Source of the DNA: Archilochus colubris
Taxonomy: Eukaryota > Chordata > Aves > Apodiformes > Trochilidae
Direction: 5' to 3'
Length of the DNA: 64,000 bases
Assembly (NCBI GenBank): GCA_023079485.1
Contig: CM041090.1
Coordinates: 38,094,874-38,158,873 of the forward strand
Shown here: positions 13,101-26,260 of the stretch, piece by piece
Position numbering within the stretch: the first letter of the stretch is position 1
Layout: the number at the start of each line of letters is the position of its first letter
Program-made: the position numbers and the translations under genes
Notes under the pieces: model-generated
What the model was told of the DNA's origin: nothing
Databases searched by the model: none
Seen by the model: only the letters and a program-made list of their open reading frames with translations

Positions 13101-14211
13101 AATCCCAGCTTAGTTTTCAAAGAAAGGAGGGGAGGGGGGCCAACATACACAAGCAAGCTGACAGAAGAAAAGCATGCCTCCTTCCTCCTAAAAATATCTT
13201 CCAGATTCATTTTTGAGTCCATATCGACAGAAACATCTCTCACACATCAGTGTCTACCTACAGCACCAGTACATTTTTCATGAGGTGGTTTATGCCCAGT
13301 GCTGATGAAGTTGGAATGATGCCTTTAGTTAAGCATATAAGTCTGTACACAAATCAGATTAGACCTAAAGCAGTGCAAGTGCCCAAGTTGCAGCACAACT
13401 TTGTTATGCACTAACATCAGAGAGAGAAGTCAGGCCCAGAATAGTCTGGATGCACAATGTGCAATAAAGCAATATATTCTGCACAGTTTAACTTAGCCCT
13501 CTTGCATTTCTTTAGTCATCTTGCTAAACAGGAATCTACATCTTATGATCCTTATTCTCCAAATGATTTTATTACCCTTCCCCTTCTCAGCACAACTCTG
13601 CAATCTTGTTAGACAACTGCAGTCTCATAGTAGGAGACAGACCCAGCCCTGTACTCTGGAAGCTTCAACTTACAGGGTGCTCAAATGATGCACATAAGGT
13701 ACTAAAGATCTTAAAGCTGAGTGGCAAATGTACAGCACCCTCTGTTCCATTTTGGTTTTGCTTTTTTCCTCTTAGAGAAGAATTCTCAACTGTACTATAG
13801 TAGCAGTGCCCTGCAGAAAGATCAGAGGTGCAACACTTTCTCCCAAAATTGTCTCTTTAAAACACCACCTGGCACTGCAACTGCCACAATTAGTCAAGCA
13901 AACATCAGTTTTGATGATTCTTCCTTCATTACTTCCATTATTTTCTTCTACAAGAAAAGAGTTTTCTGCAAAGTTCCTGAATTTTTGGCTCTGGAGATGA
14001 AAGAGTCTTCTCAACAGAAGTGAAAATTGATACCTACGCATAAAAAAAATATTAAAGAAACACATCTTTCTATCTACAAATGCACCTAAAACCATGAGTT
14101 CTGAAATCCTGATTTTGCAAAGGTCAAACTGAAGGACAGACTCTATAGCAAGTGCACAAAAAATGAAGTTTCAGTTTGCAGACAGAAAAGCAAGAATAAA
14201 TACTTGGACCT

Positions 14212-14227
14212 AAAAAAAAAAAAAAAA
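14212..14227. repeat. Poly(A) run
   Basis: An uninterrupted run of about 16 A in PPM1A intron 1. A second, longer run lies at 15465-15485. No adjoining retrocopy was recognised at either. Confidence 0.8.
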
Positions 14228-15464
14228 GCAAGTAACAAGATCTTGGATAAAGCACAAGAGTGCCAAAATTCAATGGACTGCAGCATTAGAAACAAAACTG
14301 AAATAATGAATGGAGCATGCCAAAGAGTCAGTAGCTAAACTCCTTGAAAATAGACACAACTGGGGAACAGAGTGGCAAAGAAAAGGAGGGTAATTAGTAT
14401 ACTGCACCACAGACAGCCACGGACAACCACAGATACATCACTGGAATGCATGAAATCTCTTTGCCCCTTCATTTGTCCCTCAAATTGTGCTCTCAAGGCA
14501 GCACAACTGTATCTCCTTCTAATACACATTAAAGCAAATTTTACTGTTTTGCTATACTCACTCATTTTCTTAAATTTCAAATGAAGGAAAGTCTTAAATT
14601 GGTCATAAAGGACGGTTAACATAACTCCATGCAGCTCTGTGAAAAGACGGGGATTTTTTTTTGCCAAGGAATTCAGACAAGGATTTGACAGTCCTAACAA
14701 AGAAAACCAACCACCCCCATCTGAAACTTGTACTTTAACAATATGTAAGTTAGTAATCCTTTCTAAACAATGTTCATGTTGTATTCCCTCCACTAGGATA
14801 AGCTGCTTACATGAACCAGACTGAAGTCATAGGTTTGTTCTAACTAAGCAGAAAAATGTCCCTGTACTCCAATTCCCTGGAACAATTCTCTCAGTGACAC
14901 TACACCCTGTGTTTCGTAATGAGCACCATGAAGAAAGATTACAACCTTTACTTCAACAACAGGACACAGAAGTCACCAAATTATACAGACTGCTCTTGAA
15001 TAGAGAAAGGGCATCTGATCACTTCAATGTGATCTGTGCAATTTTCCCCCTGCCTTAAGCAGGCAAGAGGTCAGTGTGTAACTGTGCACAGCCTAATGTC
15101 TTCAGAACTTGTTGCCTGAATGAAAAACTGACAGTATGTACTAGATGCCCCAAATCAATGAATATGTGAACAAAAAACATGTCAGAGAACACCCCAGGGA
15201 TGGGAAGAATGACTAAAATAAAACAGAACACGCAGATGAAGAGACATAATTACACCACAGTCATGGGCTGAATGAAGTCATGAAAAAGCTTCTTGCCAAT
15301 GAAACTATTTAAAAGCTATTGGAGGTTGTATGATGGAGTTCTGGCACTCACAGCTCAACAACATCAAGTACTGAAAATCACAGTCAATATTTCTGAATGT
15401 ATACTTTCAGACACAGGAATACTTAGCCAACCAGAAGGTGCAAACTGTATGAAAAAGTAAAAAA

Positions 15465-15485
15465 GAAAAAAAAAAAAAAAAAAAA
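15465..15485. repeat. Poly(A) run
   Basis: An A-rich run of about 20 bases in PPM1A intron 1, flanked by further A-rich sequence (GAAAAAG, GAAATAAAGAAA). It could be the decayed tail of a retrocopy, but no source gene was recognised upstream. Confidence 0.7.
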
Positions 15486-18400
15486 GAAATAAAGAAATGG
15501 GGCTATTTTAATAAACATGGACACACAATTTCCTCACCAGAACACTTGCTTCTTGGTGATGCAACTGTAGCCTGAACTGTATTTCAGAGACCTGCAAATA
15601 GAAGAATGTTAAGAAGAAACTACCCATAGGGGGTAGAAGACTTGCAATATCATTAATGATTTTTTGATGTTAAGACAGATGTGGCATGCGGCAAACAAAG
15701 GAAATAGGAAAAGCCAGACAGCTGAAAGCATGAATTTAAAGAAGAGATATGTCAAAGCTCTCAGAGACACAAGAACATCTACACATGGATGCAAGTGAGA
15801 GGGCAAAAAACCCCCCAAAGGTAAGCAAGTTAATGACTGTCTGTAACTCTCTCCCTGTAATTAATAACAGTGACAATTACAACTTCATACCACAGCAGAA
15901 AACACCAAATCACTAAACTTCTGATAGAGACACCAGTTAGCTCAGCCTCTAGATAGGTGCTCCACAAGCACTGCCATTTCACTGAGCTGCTTTGTTCTTG
16001 GGTGGGAGGGAATATAGTTTTTTAACCATAGCTTCTTCTCTGTTTAAATTCCTCTCCCTTCTAGGAGATGACAACCTTTCTGACTGCCTCCCCAAACTAA
16101 ACAGCAAAATATTTTATCCCACTTGTTCTCCTATTTCAATTTTGTGTGTGTGAGTATAGCAGAGCAGGCAGGGCTTAGAAGAGGACTGCTAATGGCTCAA
16201 AAAGTCTTACAGAAGGTAATTATTTCTAAATTGACAACCTCCCTCCAAAAACATGTTTCAGTTTTTTCTTAAAACATGTTTTATCTGCTCCTACCTACCT
16301 ACCTTTTCTGCAGACAACTAAACCTGCTCCAAGATTAAACTAGGAGCTGCTATTCTCACTATGGAAGTATGCTGGCTGATGTTCAAACTCCCTCCAACAG
16401 AGACGAATGTAAACTGAGTTTTTAAAAAGCAGGCCCTGGACACTGAAAAACATAATTAATCTCTCTAACAAATTGTTCCTGCAGAAATCTGAAAATAAGG
16501 TGATGCAGTTTCAAGATCTCTTTATGGAGTTGTTGTCATTTTGTTCTGATCTATGATAGCTGGGAACCTCAGAACACAATTAAGATAGTACTTCTTGGCT
16601 CAGACAGAATACTTGGTACTTTCTAAACATTTGTACTACAAACTAGAGGTGGGAAAATATAAGAAAAAATAAAGAGCACAAGGTAGAAGTATCAAAGTGA
16701 GAGAAGCTCAGCCACAAAAAAACCCACTTGTGTAGACAATCAAAATGGTATTAACAGGTACTATGGAAATCAATGAGGTAACTCTGCATAAATTCATATG
16801 CTGCTCTCTGAACAGCAGGAGAATGAAAAGCCAATGTCCTTGCTTGAAAGCATTAATAAGCAGAAAACATGTCCATGCTGGTGTTTAGCTCAGCACCTTT
16901 CTGGCTATACTTTATTTTCCAAAGATTTCTTGCTTAAAAGTGTTGGAAGATAAAACACTCTCATTTTAGACACACAGATTAGACAACAGCTTTGTTAATA
17001 GCACACAAACTCCTGCAGACTCCAGACAAAATTCAAAGCCTCATTGAAGCAAGCACTGTAAAAAGGAACTGGAAGATCCAAGGAAGCTTCAGTCTATGTA
17101 GACAGAAGTCAGGAGAAAGAAAGGCCCTTCTTCATTTTGTGTATCAATGAGATTCAGTAAGATTCAGATTTCTTGAAAGAGCAAGGCAAACAAGTCAAAA
17201 TGAGAATTCCAACCAAAGTACTTATGTTAGCAAAACTACACAGCAGCTATTCCAACAGAACTATGCACAGCAGTACAGTTTTGCCAGAAAGAAAGTCTGG
17301 GCAGAAAGGAAATAGAAAAGGACAAGAAAAAGGAATTATTTTATAGTAAATCACGAAAGCTTAATTACAATTTTTCCCTAGTGTTTGTAATACCAATTCT
17401 GTCACTATCACCTATGTCATAAGATAATATTACCTCACTCCTGGATACCATGGGCCTACTCATGGATACAAGTCACTAAAAGTCCCAAAACTGAACAGAT
17501 CTGAACATATCAGATGCTCCAAGTAATAGATAAAAACTCCACTCTTTAAACTTTTTTTTTTTAAATCTCTTATTTACAACTTGAATCCTTAGCATCTTCT
17601 TTCACTGGTACTATTACCAACTGAACAGTACCTGCCATTAAAAAACAATTGATTCATAGAGGAATGTTTTGTTTAGAGGAAGAAACACTATTCCACTGTT
17701 TTGTGAGGAAGAAAACAAAGAAAGAACTGGACAAAAAGCATCTGCTTTTTTACCAAGTTCAGCTAAACTTTGTTGGAAAAATCAGGCAGAATTGGATTCC
17801 TAGCCCCTCCAGCCATTACCCAAATGAAGAAAGTGAAGCTCTTGTGTAAAAAGCTTCTAGACCAGAATGACTTATTAGAATGACCAGGACTGTTCAGGTT
17901 GCTCAAAAGCCACTGGAATGAAGTCAAACACTCCCAATTTGTCTCTGTCAGTGTTTTATCTGAAGTGTTAAACTAGGAAAAAGATATTATGTGGAGAAAG
18001 GTTCCAATTGGATTATTCACTAAGACTCCAACAAAGGGAGGCTTAAATAATAATTTAAAACCCAACAGAACAGCAAATGCATCAATGGAACCATTCCTGA
18101 AATACAGCAAAGCAATCACACTCAAACTCTCTCTCTCATCTCTGGTGATGAGTTCAGGAATCTGCCACTTTTTTTACAGTTAACATAATCTGTATCATCA
18201 CCTGTGGTAAGGTGTAGGAAATCATAAAATCACACCACCCTTCTGTTACACTAACAGATATCCTCACTAGCATATATTAAAACAGATATTTTGAAATTTA
18301 ATATATTTTAATATTAATATATTAATATAATAGTTCTGCAGACCCTCACTCAGCACTACATCAACTCTGTCTGATGTAGAGGAGGATATGAAGTCTAATG

Positions 18401-19351
18401 CTGGACAAACGAGGTAATCCATGGACCAGAAGAACCAATAGAGAACAGCAGTTCCAACCTTGCACACAGCAATAGGTAAAAACCTTAATTTTAATGATTA
18501 GATGAGATTATAATATATACAGTCCTATATACTTTTAACCAAACTGAACATGGCATCCTCACACCATCTCCTCTTTAATTTTTAGTCTGTGTCTGCAGTT
18601 GCTCACAAAGGTCACTGCTCTTTCTAAAAAAAAAAAAAATAAAATATTTAAGGCTTTTAAACTCCAGATTTCCCAGCCTCAATAATGAACATGAGCCACC
18701 TATTTCTGATTTTTCATATGATTAATTTATAAATGCAGAAACATAAAATCTAGGTGAAAATAGTTTAGACAGGTACTACTTGGGAGTAAAAGAAAAATAA
18801 ATCATTTAGAGGAAATAGAACCAGTATGCATGCACTCATGATCATGTTTGCTTGAGGGTTCCAAAACTTCCTGTTTACCCAAGTACTCAATATTATGAAT
18901 TAATTCAAAGTAAGACACATAAGCAATTTCCCAGACCCTTCCTTTTACATGAAAATATTTATGGGCTTCTAATTTCAGCAACATTACCACTATTCTGGGG
19001 AGGACATAGGAAAAGTGGCATACAGGAGATGTAAAACCTGATGACTACACATGGGAATAAAGTAGGAAATGTTCTGAAGTGTTCAGCTGTAACCTGGCTT
19101 TGCTTGCAAGGAAATTACATCAAAACTATGTCAGAATCCCATTAAGACCTGGAAGTCAAATCCTCAAAGCTTAGGAAAAGACAGAATTTGCTAATTTGTA
19201 CACACACGTTTACCATGTTATTTTGCCCTCACACCCTCAGCGTTCGTATCTCATTAAAAGGATAGAGAATGACAGCTGGAATAAATCAGGTTTTTCTCCC
19301 AAGACTACATATTAGAAAAAAAAAAACAAACCCAAACAACTATTGCTTTAG

Positions 19352-19680
19352 AATCATAGAATCATAGAATTGGCTGGGTTGGAAGGGACCTCAGAGATCA
19401 TCGAGTCCAACCCTTGAACCACCGTTGCGGTTGCTAGACCATGGCACTGAGTGCCACATCCAGTCTTTTTTTAAATATCTCCAGACACGGAGAATCCACC
19501 ACTTCAGTGGGCAGCCCATTCCAATGACGGATCACTCTTTCCATAAAGAAATTCTTTCTAATATCTAACCTAAACTTCCCCTGGCACAACTTAAGTCCAT
19601 GCCCTCTTGTCTTGTTGAAAGTCGTTTGGTAAAAGAGCCCAACCCCCAATAGAATCATAGAATTTAATCATAGAATTAGC
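19352..19680 (-). mobile_element. CR1 LINE fragment, 3' end, reverse orientation
   Basis: Minus-strand translation of 19658-19434 gives the conserved CR1 ORF2 C-terminus ([20 protein letters not shown]... [20 protein letters not shown]), followed by the non-coding 3' end and a tail of AATCATAGA-type repeats at 19352-19372. It is 5'-truncated at about 19650. A second, short stretch of tail-like repeats (19651-19680) abuts the truncated end, suggesting insertion beside an older CR1 tail. It is very similar to the plus-strand copy at 37158. Confidence 0.9.
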
Positions 19681-22600
19681 TTTTTATGCAGACAGTGACT
19701 CTGAGGATAGAAGGCCTTCCTCTGATTGCCATGTTTGATTCTATCACTATTTGCTCAGAGTTAACAGATTTGCCTATGGTGAACAAGGCAATGAGGTGCT
19801 TTCCTTAGTCCAAATCTGGGCTCACTGCAGCTCTAAATATTCTGGTCACTGAATGAGGATATCATCAAATTCATCTGTTCTTCAAAATATAAGCAGTGCT
19901 AATGTCAGCATTTCCTAAGCTTACAGGGTCTCATTCTGCAGCCTCAGAATAGTATTTCACAGAGAGTAGTACTAGATTTTTAAGAAGGGTTTGTTCAATT
20001 GGTTACTGTAATTGATTGAGGAAATAAAAAATTATTGAATGACAGAAAGGGATTCTTTCCCTATGAAGAATTCCTACCGTTTAATACTAACCACTTGCTT
20101 GCCCATATTTTTCTGCACTCTGCATCCCTTTCCAAAGAATGGGTTTTACTTAACTTAGCAGACAGAGAGAGAATTCCTTAAATTCATCTCCAACACAAAA
20201 AGCTTAAGCATAGTTTACACAGTTCTCATGGCTACTGAATTTCAACTTATTGTAAGTAAAAAACACAATGGAATTTTATGCACAAATAGGTATGATATAT
20301 GGTCAAGAAGAATAGAGACTACCAGTCAAAACCCAGATCAGTTGGCAGTTAAAACAAATTGTACACAAATAGAGAAAGGCCTCCAAGTTACAGCTGAGAC
20401 CCAAACATGAAAGCCCATTTCATCCTCCAGGTCACAATCCAGCAAGGCATGTAAGCATGAGAACAACACCATTCCAGTGGTCCCAAAGAATTCAGTTGCA
20501 CGTGGTGAAACAATGTAAGCACAGTTAAGAGCTTTGCTTTATTTAAACTGCAGCTATCAGAATACAAGTCATGTTACATTTGAGTTTCTTGGGTTTGTAA
20601 AATATTCTCTTAGACTTTTGAGACCTTTTTATCTATTAAAATATACTTACCTGAAGTGAGAACTAAGATGTTAGTAATAGAGGCTAATGTACTTCTTTCT
20701 CTGTGTAAACTGTCAGCATTTCTCTGCATTCCAATACTGAAACCTGATTAGCCAGTTTTGTTTTTCTTTTGTATCACTTCTGGATGCTCTTTTGCTCGTG
20801 TACTGCTATAAGGGCCACACTCTCGACAGTAAAAGTGTAGTTTATGGGAACTGCTGCTATATGAAGCTTTTATTCTGTTGTTTTAGTCACATATAAACAC
20901 CTTCTTCCAGTTGTCTGAGCAACTGTTTCATATATTTATAAACACTCAGTTTTGCAGACACTTCAGCAGTGAACTGAAATATCCATTAGTTAATTTACTG
21001 GTAGGTGTAACAAACAAAACAAAAAAATGAACACCCTGTAAGACCCAGGCTTGTCCAGTTTAAACACAAAAATAAATTTTTAAAATTACATTGAGACTTG
21101 ACAGATATGTCTAACTTAGTACGTGGTTTAACACAGAGCAGAGTTTAGCAGATAGAAATATGGAGAAGCAGACCTTAGAGCACCAGTAAGAGCCAGATAC
21201 TACCCCTTATCCAGGAACAATATTCCCTCTGCTCACTCCCAGGGCACCACACTTGATTCCTTCTCCTGCTCTGATTACAATTTTCTTGCTCTAAACATTA
21301 CTCCTAGTCTTAAGATTTAAATTATTTACTCTAGCAATATTAAATCGTAATAAATCCTAAACTGTTCCTTCACAGAGAGCAATAAGAGCAACATAAGGAA
21401 GCTACAAGGAGATGATTCCATCTCCATTGTGATGCACATCATGGCTCAAACACATTAATCCTTCTTAAAGAATATTTTAATGCACTGGCTAATGGAATGT
21501 GTGTAAAATGCCATAAACCCCACATTTTATGTCTATTCCTTGGATCTTCTATATATCCTACCACCAGCAGCATTTTTTTCAGGGATTATGCAGTTTACAC
21601 AGACTTTAAACTTTGGAATTCTTTCAGTGAAGAGCACTGTAGTTAATCATGTTTATATTTTAGAGAAGTTTATTTCTTATCCTAGTATTTTAACTGAAAT
21701 TTGCATCACCTGACTAAAGCGACAGTGATCGATACGAATTCAAAACCAAAGAACTATTCAAAAAGCTTAATTTTCAAACAAACAAATGAGACTACAGGTT
21801 GCATCAGTTAAAAACAGAGGACAGACCAATGTTTGAAATAATGTAAAAGCAAAGTAAAATTTATATGAAAAGAGAAGTAAAAATTACCAAGGGCCACAAG
21901 CAATGTTAAGAATAAATGTTGCTTGGCTCAGGTGTAGCTATGCTAAGCTGCTATTATCTGGACTTCAAACACTGTTACTATTAAAGTCTTTGAAATTAGT
22001 TGTGGGTCTGCAGAGACAAAATGAATACAATTATTTTACAGTACTTTCCATTCTAAAGCTTGCTTATTCTGCATTATTCAATCACTTAATTCCAACGCAG
22101 TTCTGCTTAGCCAATTACGTAAAAACAACAACAAAAACCAGGAAAAAAAACTCACTTTAACATCAGAACAGACTTGAACATGTAAAAACTAAGTCAATAA
22201 TAATATCAATATTTAGTGATAAATAGGTTACTGTTAAATGACTTATATTCATGTCATCTTGTGCAAGCAGCTGCTTTATATTCCCTAGTTCCACTAAAAA
22301 GGAAAAGTGCAATAAGATCTCTTATTGACAGCTGCATTCAAAAACATACCAGTTACATAAGTTTGCAAATTATACCGTGCCAGAGTTAAATATCTAAGCA
22401 TTTTAACAACAGTTCTTAAAATGCTATCTCAGCAAGAGTGACTCAACTTCACGGCATAAGCTGCACTCCAGATAAGAAGCAACTAGCTAGATTTTATAGA
22501 GAAAACTTTTTTGTATTCTACTTTAACTTAATTTGCACTAAGTGAGTTCTGCCTGTTTAGACCTGCAAGCTTCCCCAGTCATTTGGCATTTCCATCTCTC

Positions 22601-24903
22601 CTCCTCAGTTTCAACAACTGCACCTCATGCTTGCCTATAGACAGCTAAGTAAATACTTGGAAAACAGGTATAGTTTTCTACTGTACCTCAAGGGGAGAGA
22701 TTTACCAGACAACCACCAACCAAAGGACTAAACCTATAAACCAGAGCTAGGTTGTATCCATATACAAGAAAAACATGGCTATTCCAGAAGAACCTTTCAG
22801 TACAGACCTGCTCTCTCCAGCACAAGCTGCATTTATCAGAGGGTTTGATCAGATAGTTACATCTGTGAAGAAAACATTCATAATTGGCACCATGCATCAG
22901 CAAATCTTTTACTCTTAGCTCAGTATGATATACAAAAAGACCTAGAAAGGCCTGGAAGAGTCAACTTTAGTAGCATCTGTCCCTGCCCAAGAAAAAAATA
23001 GTGATACACCTATCCAAACTGATTTCCCTTAACACCCTTCCTTTGATTACTACCTTGACTGGATACATAAAATGTGAAACTTCCCTAACTCGTGTTTTTG
23101 CTTTTCACTCCCCCCCTCCGCCCCCTTCCCTGTCTCTGTTATTCATAGAAAAACTATGAATAGTAACAGAAGGGAAGCTATCAGAGAAGAAACGGGGGTG
23201 GAACTTGCACAAATCTTGGTCATTTAGGAATGCACACAGGGTCCAGAGTAAAAGCAGCCGTCTTCTTTGATTTCACTATTGCTTCACAAATCCTGCTTCA
23301 GCCTCCTAACCACTGAGAAAGGACATGTAAAAAGGCTCAGGAAAGTGCTAAAGGGGACCATAGTTGAAAAGTTATTTCCTAGAATCACAAGAGTTAGAAG
23401 TTCTATTTTATAAAATGAACTTCAGAACCTAAGGAAAAAATATTGCTTATCCTCAAACCTACTGCTCCCAGGATCTAAAACTGCCTTCGGTCTTAAAAAA
23501 AACAAAACCAACCAACCAAAAAAAACAACCCCAAAACCCCACCTCTTTATATGACATAGAGGACTTTAAGCCTTATGGTTACCACACCACGGGCCATCTG
23601 AATGACCTGTACCTTCTCATTTGAAAAAAAGTACAACTTTTAGTTGAACAATTAGTACCTCACAAAGACTCCTGTGAACGCAAATTTTAGTTTTGCAACA
23701 ACAAAATTTTGCCATACATATGGCAACAACAATATTTTAGTTGTAATAAATGCCAACGAATACCTCCCCAACAGATACTCCTGAAACTATTAACCAGCAG
23801 CCAGTCTTAAAGCTGTATCCTATCTACTATAACACAAGTTAATGTAATGAAATGAAACTCTGGCATTTAACGTACAAGCCAAACCATCGAGTACATCACT
23901 TAGCAAACTTTAAGGAGAGCATTTTCTTCCATCCACTTTTAACATGCACTCTATGACAGATCACCAGCATAACCTTTGCTCATGACATCGTTTTCAAAGG
24001 CAGCGAAATCTCTCTCAAAACTTTAAACGTCTGAAAGGCGTTGGCAAGGGAAAACCGCCCGCTGCGTAATAATGTCACTATGTGGGGAGTGCTTGATGCT
24101 CCGACCCTCGCTAGGGTGGGGTGGCTTTATAAATAGATGCGGTTTTTGCCTTTTTCTTTTCTTTTTTTTTTTTTTCCCCAGTGTCCGTGCCCCAAGCGCT
24201 TAGGTGTCGATAGGAGAGGAGGTTGTTTATAGCCATTATTAAATGAACTCCGAATCGGCCAAGAAAAGGACGGGAGGTATGAGAAAGGGGGGTGGGTGGG
24301 AAGGAAAGCTGCTGCTACCTGAGACAGGCCCAGCACCTTCTGTTCACCCTCCTCCTCCCTTTCTTAGCCCATGCCCAGCCCCAAGGGGCTGCCCTGCCAC
24401 CCCCCCCATCCTCTTGTGAATGCCCCTGCAATGCAGGGACTGAACGGCGGAGCCCCGCGTCCGGGCCCGCTTCAGCCCTCGGGGTGGTGGTGGGTGGGAG
24501 GGGGTTGGGGGTGGCTCCAAGCAGCAGCATCCCCAGCAGGCTCGCACCCGCGCCGCCCCCCTTCCCCCTTCCCATCTCCCTCCCTCTCGCCGCCCAGCCC
24601 CGGTACCAGCTGCTGCTGCCGGGGATGGCGCCTGGATCCTCACCCAGGCTACAGAAGAGACGACTCCCCCCTCTCCGCTCCCCCCCCCCACTCCTTACCC
24701 CAAGGGCCCTCCCCCTTTCCCGCAGAGCCGAGAAGGAGAGCAGCCCACACGCAGGGCCACCCCCGCTTGTTTACAGGCCCCGGGGCCCAGGCGGCGCCGA
24801 ACGCGGCCCTCCAGCGCCCCGGCATAGCCCGGCCCCGCCGCCACCCCCTCACCCCGCCTCAGCCCGGCCCGCCCGAGGCCCCGCACTGCGCAGCGTCACT
24901 TAC

Positions 24904-25110
24904 CCCCCGGCCGCGGCGGACGGCGCCGGTTGTGGCGGTTAGGGCCGCGCTCTCGAAGGTGCGTGGGGGGCAGAGAGGCCGGGGGCAGGCGGGGACGTCC
25001 GCGGTGGGGCCGGCGGCGGGCGGGCCGGCTGGGGGAGAAGGGGAAGGAGGGGGGAGGAGGAGAAGGGGAGGGGGAGGGGCACCCGGCTGGCGGCCTCGCC
25101 TCAGTTCATT
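24904..25110 (-). other. PPM1A: Inferred non-coding first exon of PPM1A (5' UTR)
   Basis: The start codon exon opens with only 18 bases of UTR after a splice acceptor, so an upstream non-coding exon is required. The best candidate ends at 24904, where the minus strand reads CCGGGGG|GTAAGTGACG, a near-perfect donor inside the only CpG island upstream. The transcription start is not fixed by sequence; the right-hand limit given is only approximate and the exon could reach several hundred bases further. Confidence 0.5.
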
Positions 25111-25689
25111 CACAGGCGGCGGCTGTAGAAGGCGGCTCTCTACCCAGGGGGAGCCCAGCGCTCATCTCGCCTCCGCTCCTTGCTCGCCGCCGCTGCTGCT
25201 CGGCCGCCGCCGTCCCCCCCTCCCCCCCCCCCTTCTTCCCGACCCCCTCCCGCCTGAGCTCCGCGCCCACTCGCGCAGCGCCGCGGAGCGCCGGCCGCCC
25301 CCCCCCCCCTTCCTCCTCTCCTCTCCCGCAGGCACACACACGCACACACGCACTGCGCCGCTGCCGCCGCCTCCTTCCCTTCTGCGCAGGCGCGCCGCCC
25401 GCCTGCCGCCGCTCCCCTCCCCCCCGCCGCCACCGCGGGAGCGCGCACGCACGGGCCCTTTCCCTCCTCCCCGGGATTTGGGGTGGGGGGAAAGGAAGCG
25501 GGACGGGGGACAGCGGGAGAGCCGCCCCTCCCTCGTTCCGGTAATTAAACACAAAACGCCACAAAACGGCCGCGTTTTTCAGGGCTTAAAAACCCGCTTC
25601 TGGCGTAACGGGCGGGAGACCCGGATGTCGGGACCGCGAGAGCTGCAAAGGCGGGGCTGAGGGGGGGGAGAGCGGCGCCCTTAGCGCTA

Positions 25690-25697
25690 TGACGTCA
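25690..25697. promoter_or_regulatory. CRE palindrome (ATF/CREB site), copy 1
   Basis: Exact TGACGTCA, the full 8-base cAMP response element, within the PPM1A CpG island. A second exact copy lies 76 bases further on. Confidence 0.7.
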
Positions 25698-25721
25698 CCC
25701 CGCGGACCTGCGCCTCAGTGA

Positions 25722-25730
25722 GCATGCGCA
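25722..25730. promoter_or_regulatory. NRF1-like site
   Basis: GCATGCGCA closely matches the core of the NRF1 consensus (GCGCATGCGC). It sits between the two CREs in the CpG island, a usual location for NRF1 sites in housekeeping promoters. Confidence 0.55.
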
Positions 25731-25765
25731 GAGCGGGGGGGAGGGGGAAGAGGGGTGTTGAGGGA

Positions 25766-25773
25766 TGACGTCA
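25766..25773. promoter_or_regulatory. CRE palindrome (ATF/CREB site), copy 2
   Basis: Second exact TGACGTCA, followed closely by a GC-box-like CGCCCCC. The 76-base spacing to the first copy corresponds to about seven helical turns. Confidence 0.7.
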
Positions 25774-26260
25774 TCGGCACCGCCCCCTGCCCTGAGGGGA
25801 GAAATCGGGGCGGGAGCGGGGATCGCCTCGCTGCTCACCTCAGGGCTTGGGAGCGGGGATAAGGAGGAGGCTGAGGCTTTTTGGGGGTTCGGCGCGGTGT
25901 CTCGCCTCCCTGAGGAGGCGAACGGGTTAGAAAGCTGCGTATGCCGCTCTCAGGCGGGAACAGGCTGAGGAAAGTCCCTCCCGCCTCCCTTCTCTGGTGT
26001 CCCGGTCCCCAGAGCCGCGGGCAGGTGCTGGGATATCCTCTGAGCCGCCTAAACCAGAGCCCTGCAGGCTGCACTGCTGAAAGCACAACTGCCGGCAAAA
26101 TCAGCAGCGGATTAGCAGTAATGAACGCATAATGGGTTTAATAATCCCATGATTTTCGGCTGCCCTTTGATGAAGGCTGGGCCTGTTGACAAGAAGGATG
26201 GGGAACGACTCCCCCCCCCCCCGCCTGTCTGCAGGGAACAAATTCAGAGGACGAACTCCT

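Larger units (their letters stand above)
10142..24903 (-). other. PPM1A: PPM1A intron 1 (inferred)
   Basis: A 14.8-kb AT-rich stretch between the acceptor at 10142 and a consensus minus-strand donor GTAAGTG at 24903-24897 inside the CpG island. It contains poly(A) runs at 14212-14227 and 15465-15485 and one CR1 element at 19352-19680. Open frames of up to 152 codons (14335-14793, minus) have no recognisable homology. I see nothing else in this region. The intron boundary at 24903 is inferred from the splice consensus and CpG island position. Confidence 0.6.
24360..25970. promoter_or_regulatory. PPM1A: CpG island, PPM1A promoter region
   Basis: Base composition changes sharply from AT-rich intron to dense GC with many CpGs, long C-runs (for example 25299-25311) and G-runs, then falls back after about 26.0 kb. 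The long open frames on both strands here (up to 429 codons, plus strand) are low-complexity Pro/Arg/Gly/Ala translations caused by lack of AT-rich stops and are not genes. Position upstream of the PPM1A start exon, with the CRE and NRF1-like sites at its distal end, makes it the promoter island of PPM1A. Transcription in the other direction as well is possible. Confidence 0.85.

Noticed and set aside
24371..25660. 429-codon plus-strand open frame
   Set aside because: Pro/Arg/Gly/Ala low-complexity translation of a CpG island, overlapped by long frames on the other strand and in other phases. This reflects lack of AT-rich stop codons.
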